In this document: positions 5,427 through 5,527 of the stretch, piece after piece
How positions within the stretch are numbered: the stretch's first letter is position 1
Layout: the number at the start of each line of letters is the position of its first letter
Assembly: GCA_035763625.1 (NCBI GenBank)
Contig: DASUAS010000310.1
Location: 1-5,527 of the forward strand
Reading direction: 5' to 3'
DNA length: 5,527 nt
DNA from: DASUAS01 sp035763625
GTDB lineage: Bacteria > Actinomycetota > Acidimicrobiia > IMCC26256 > DASPTH01
Made by a program: the position numbers and the translations under genes
Notes under the pieces: generated by a model
Database searches by the model: none
Told to the model about the DNA's origin: nothing
What the model saw: the letters and a program-made list of their open reading frames with translations, nothing else

Positions 5427-5527
5427 ATGTGGACGGTCTTGCGCATCGTGCTCGCGGTTGCGGTCGCCCTCGTCGTCTACGTGATCGGCGCGTCGCTGTT
5501 GCGGAAGTTCCACGTGGCCCCGCCCGA
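5427..5527 (+). CDS. Start of a small membrane-anchored protein of unknown function (runs off right edge)
   Basis: The frame is open from ATG 5427 to the window end, giving 33 full codons. The N-terminus has one strong hydrophobic helix (about residues 5-24, RIVLAVAVALVVYVIGASLL), then LRKFHVAPP, consistent with a single N-terminal membrane anchor or uncleaved signal. It follows the thiolase by 57 nt on the same strand. No Shine-Dalgarno site is visible. I do not recognise the family from this fragment; it could also be the first helix of a larger membrane protein. Confidence 0.55.
   Translation, partial: MWTVLRIVLAVAVALVVYVIGASLLRKFHVAPP

Noticed and set aside
3872..5513. Two very long minus-strand open frames (over 520 codons each) opposite the thiolase
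   Set aside because: They lie antisense to a thiolase with intact motifs, have low-complexity Arg/Ser/Ala- or Asp/His-rich composition and no recognisable domain. Long antisense open frames are expected in GC-rich coding DNA.

Overview
The window is a high-GC stretch of bacterial chromosome with tightly packed genes, mostly GTG/ATG starts, strong G/C third-position bias and start codons that often lack a Shine-Dalgarno site. Protein styles (LtrA, GtrA, a PAP2_3-type phosphatase, PaaI thioesterase, FadA-like thiolase) suggest an actinobacterium, perhaps of the Acidimicrobiia. That lineage call is an inference from style, not from a marker gene. There are no RNA genes, mobile elements or CRISPR arrays.

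Left block (1-1182, minus strand): a three-gene operon read right to left. It holds a divergent VOC/glyoxalase-fold protein, a 10-nt gap, a second and more canonical VOC protein, then an ATGA overlap into a Gfo/Idh/MocA NAD(P)-dependent oxidoreductase cut off by the left edge. The layout suggests a small catabolic or tailoring operon acting on a sugar, cyclitol or other polyol-like compound. The substrate cannot be read from the sequence.

Middle block: a 51-nt divergent intergenic region (1183-1233) separates the VOC operon from a plus-strand LtrA-family membrane protein (1234-2385). This is followed in the same reading frame by a GtrA-family small membrane protein (2479-2895). The GtrA gene converges with, and overlaps by 23 nt, a minus-strand PAP2 membrane phosphatase/phosphotransferase (2873-3682). 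That gene is in turn coupled by a GTGA overlap to an upstream PaaI-type hotdog thioesterase (3679-4089).

Right block: a second divergent intergenic region (4090-4217) separates the thioesterase from a complete thiolase (4218-5369, plus strand) with all catalytic residues. The thiolase and thioesterase both act on acyl-CoAs, so a shared divergent promoter region makes metabolic sense. A short membrane-anchored protein begins at 5427 and runs off the right edge.

The window looks like ordinary chromosome and I see no convincing new multi-gene system. The best second-look items are a recurring TANNNT box 6-7 nt ahead of three start codons (leaderless transcription), the paired VOC proteins of which one has lost a metal ligand, the unclear GtrA start, and the thioesterase-PAP2 coupling.
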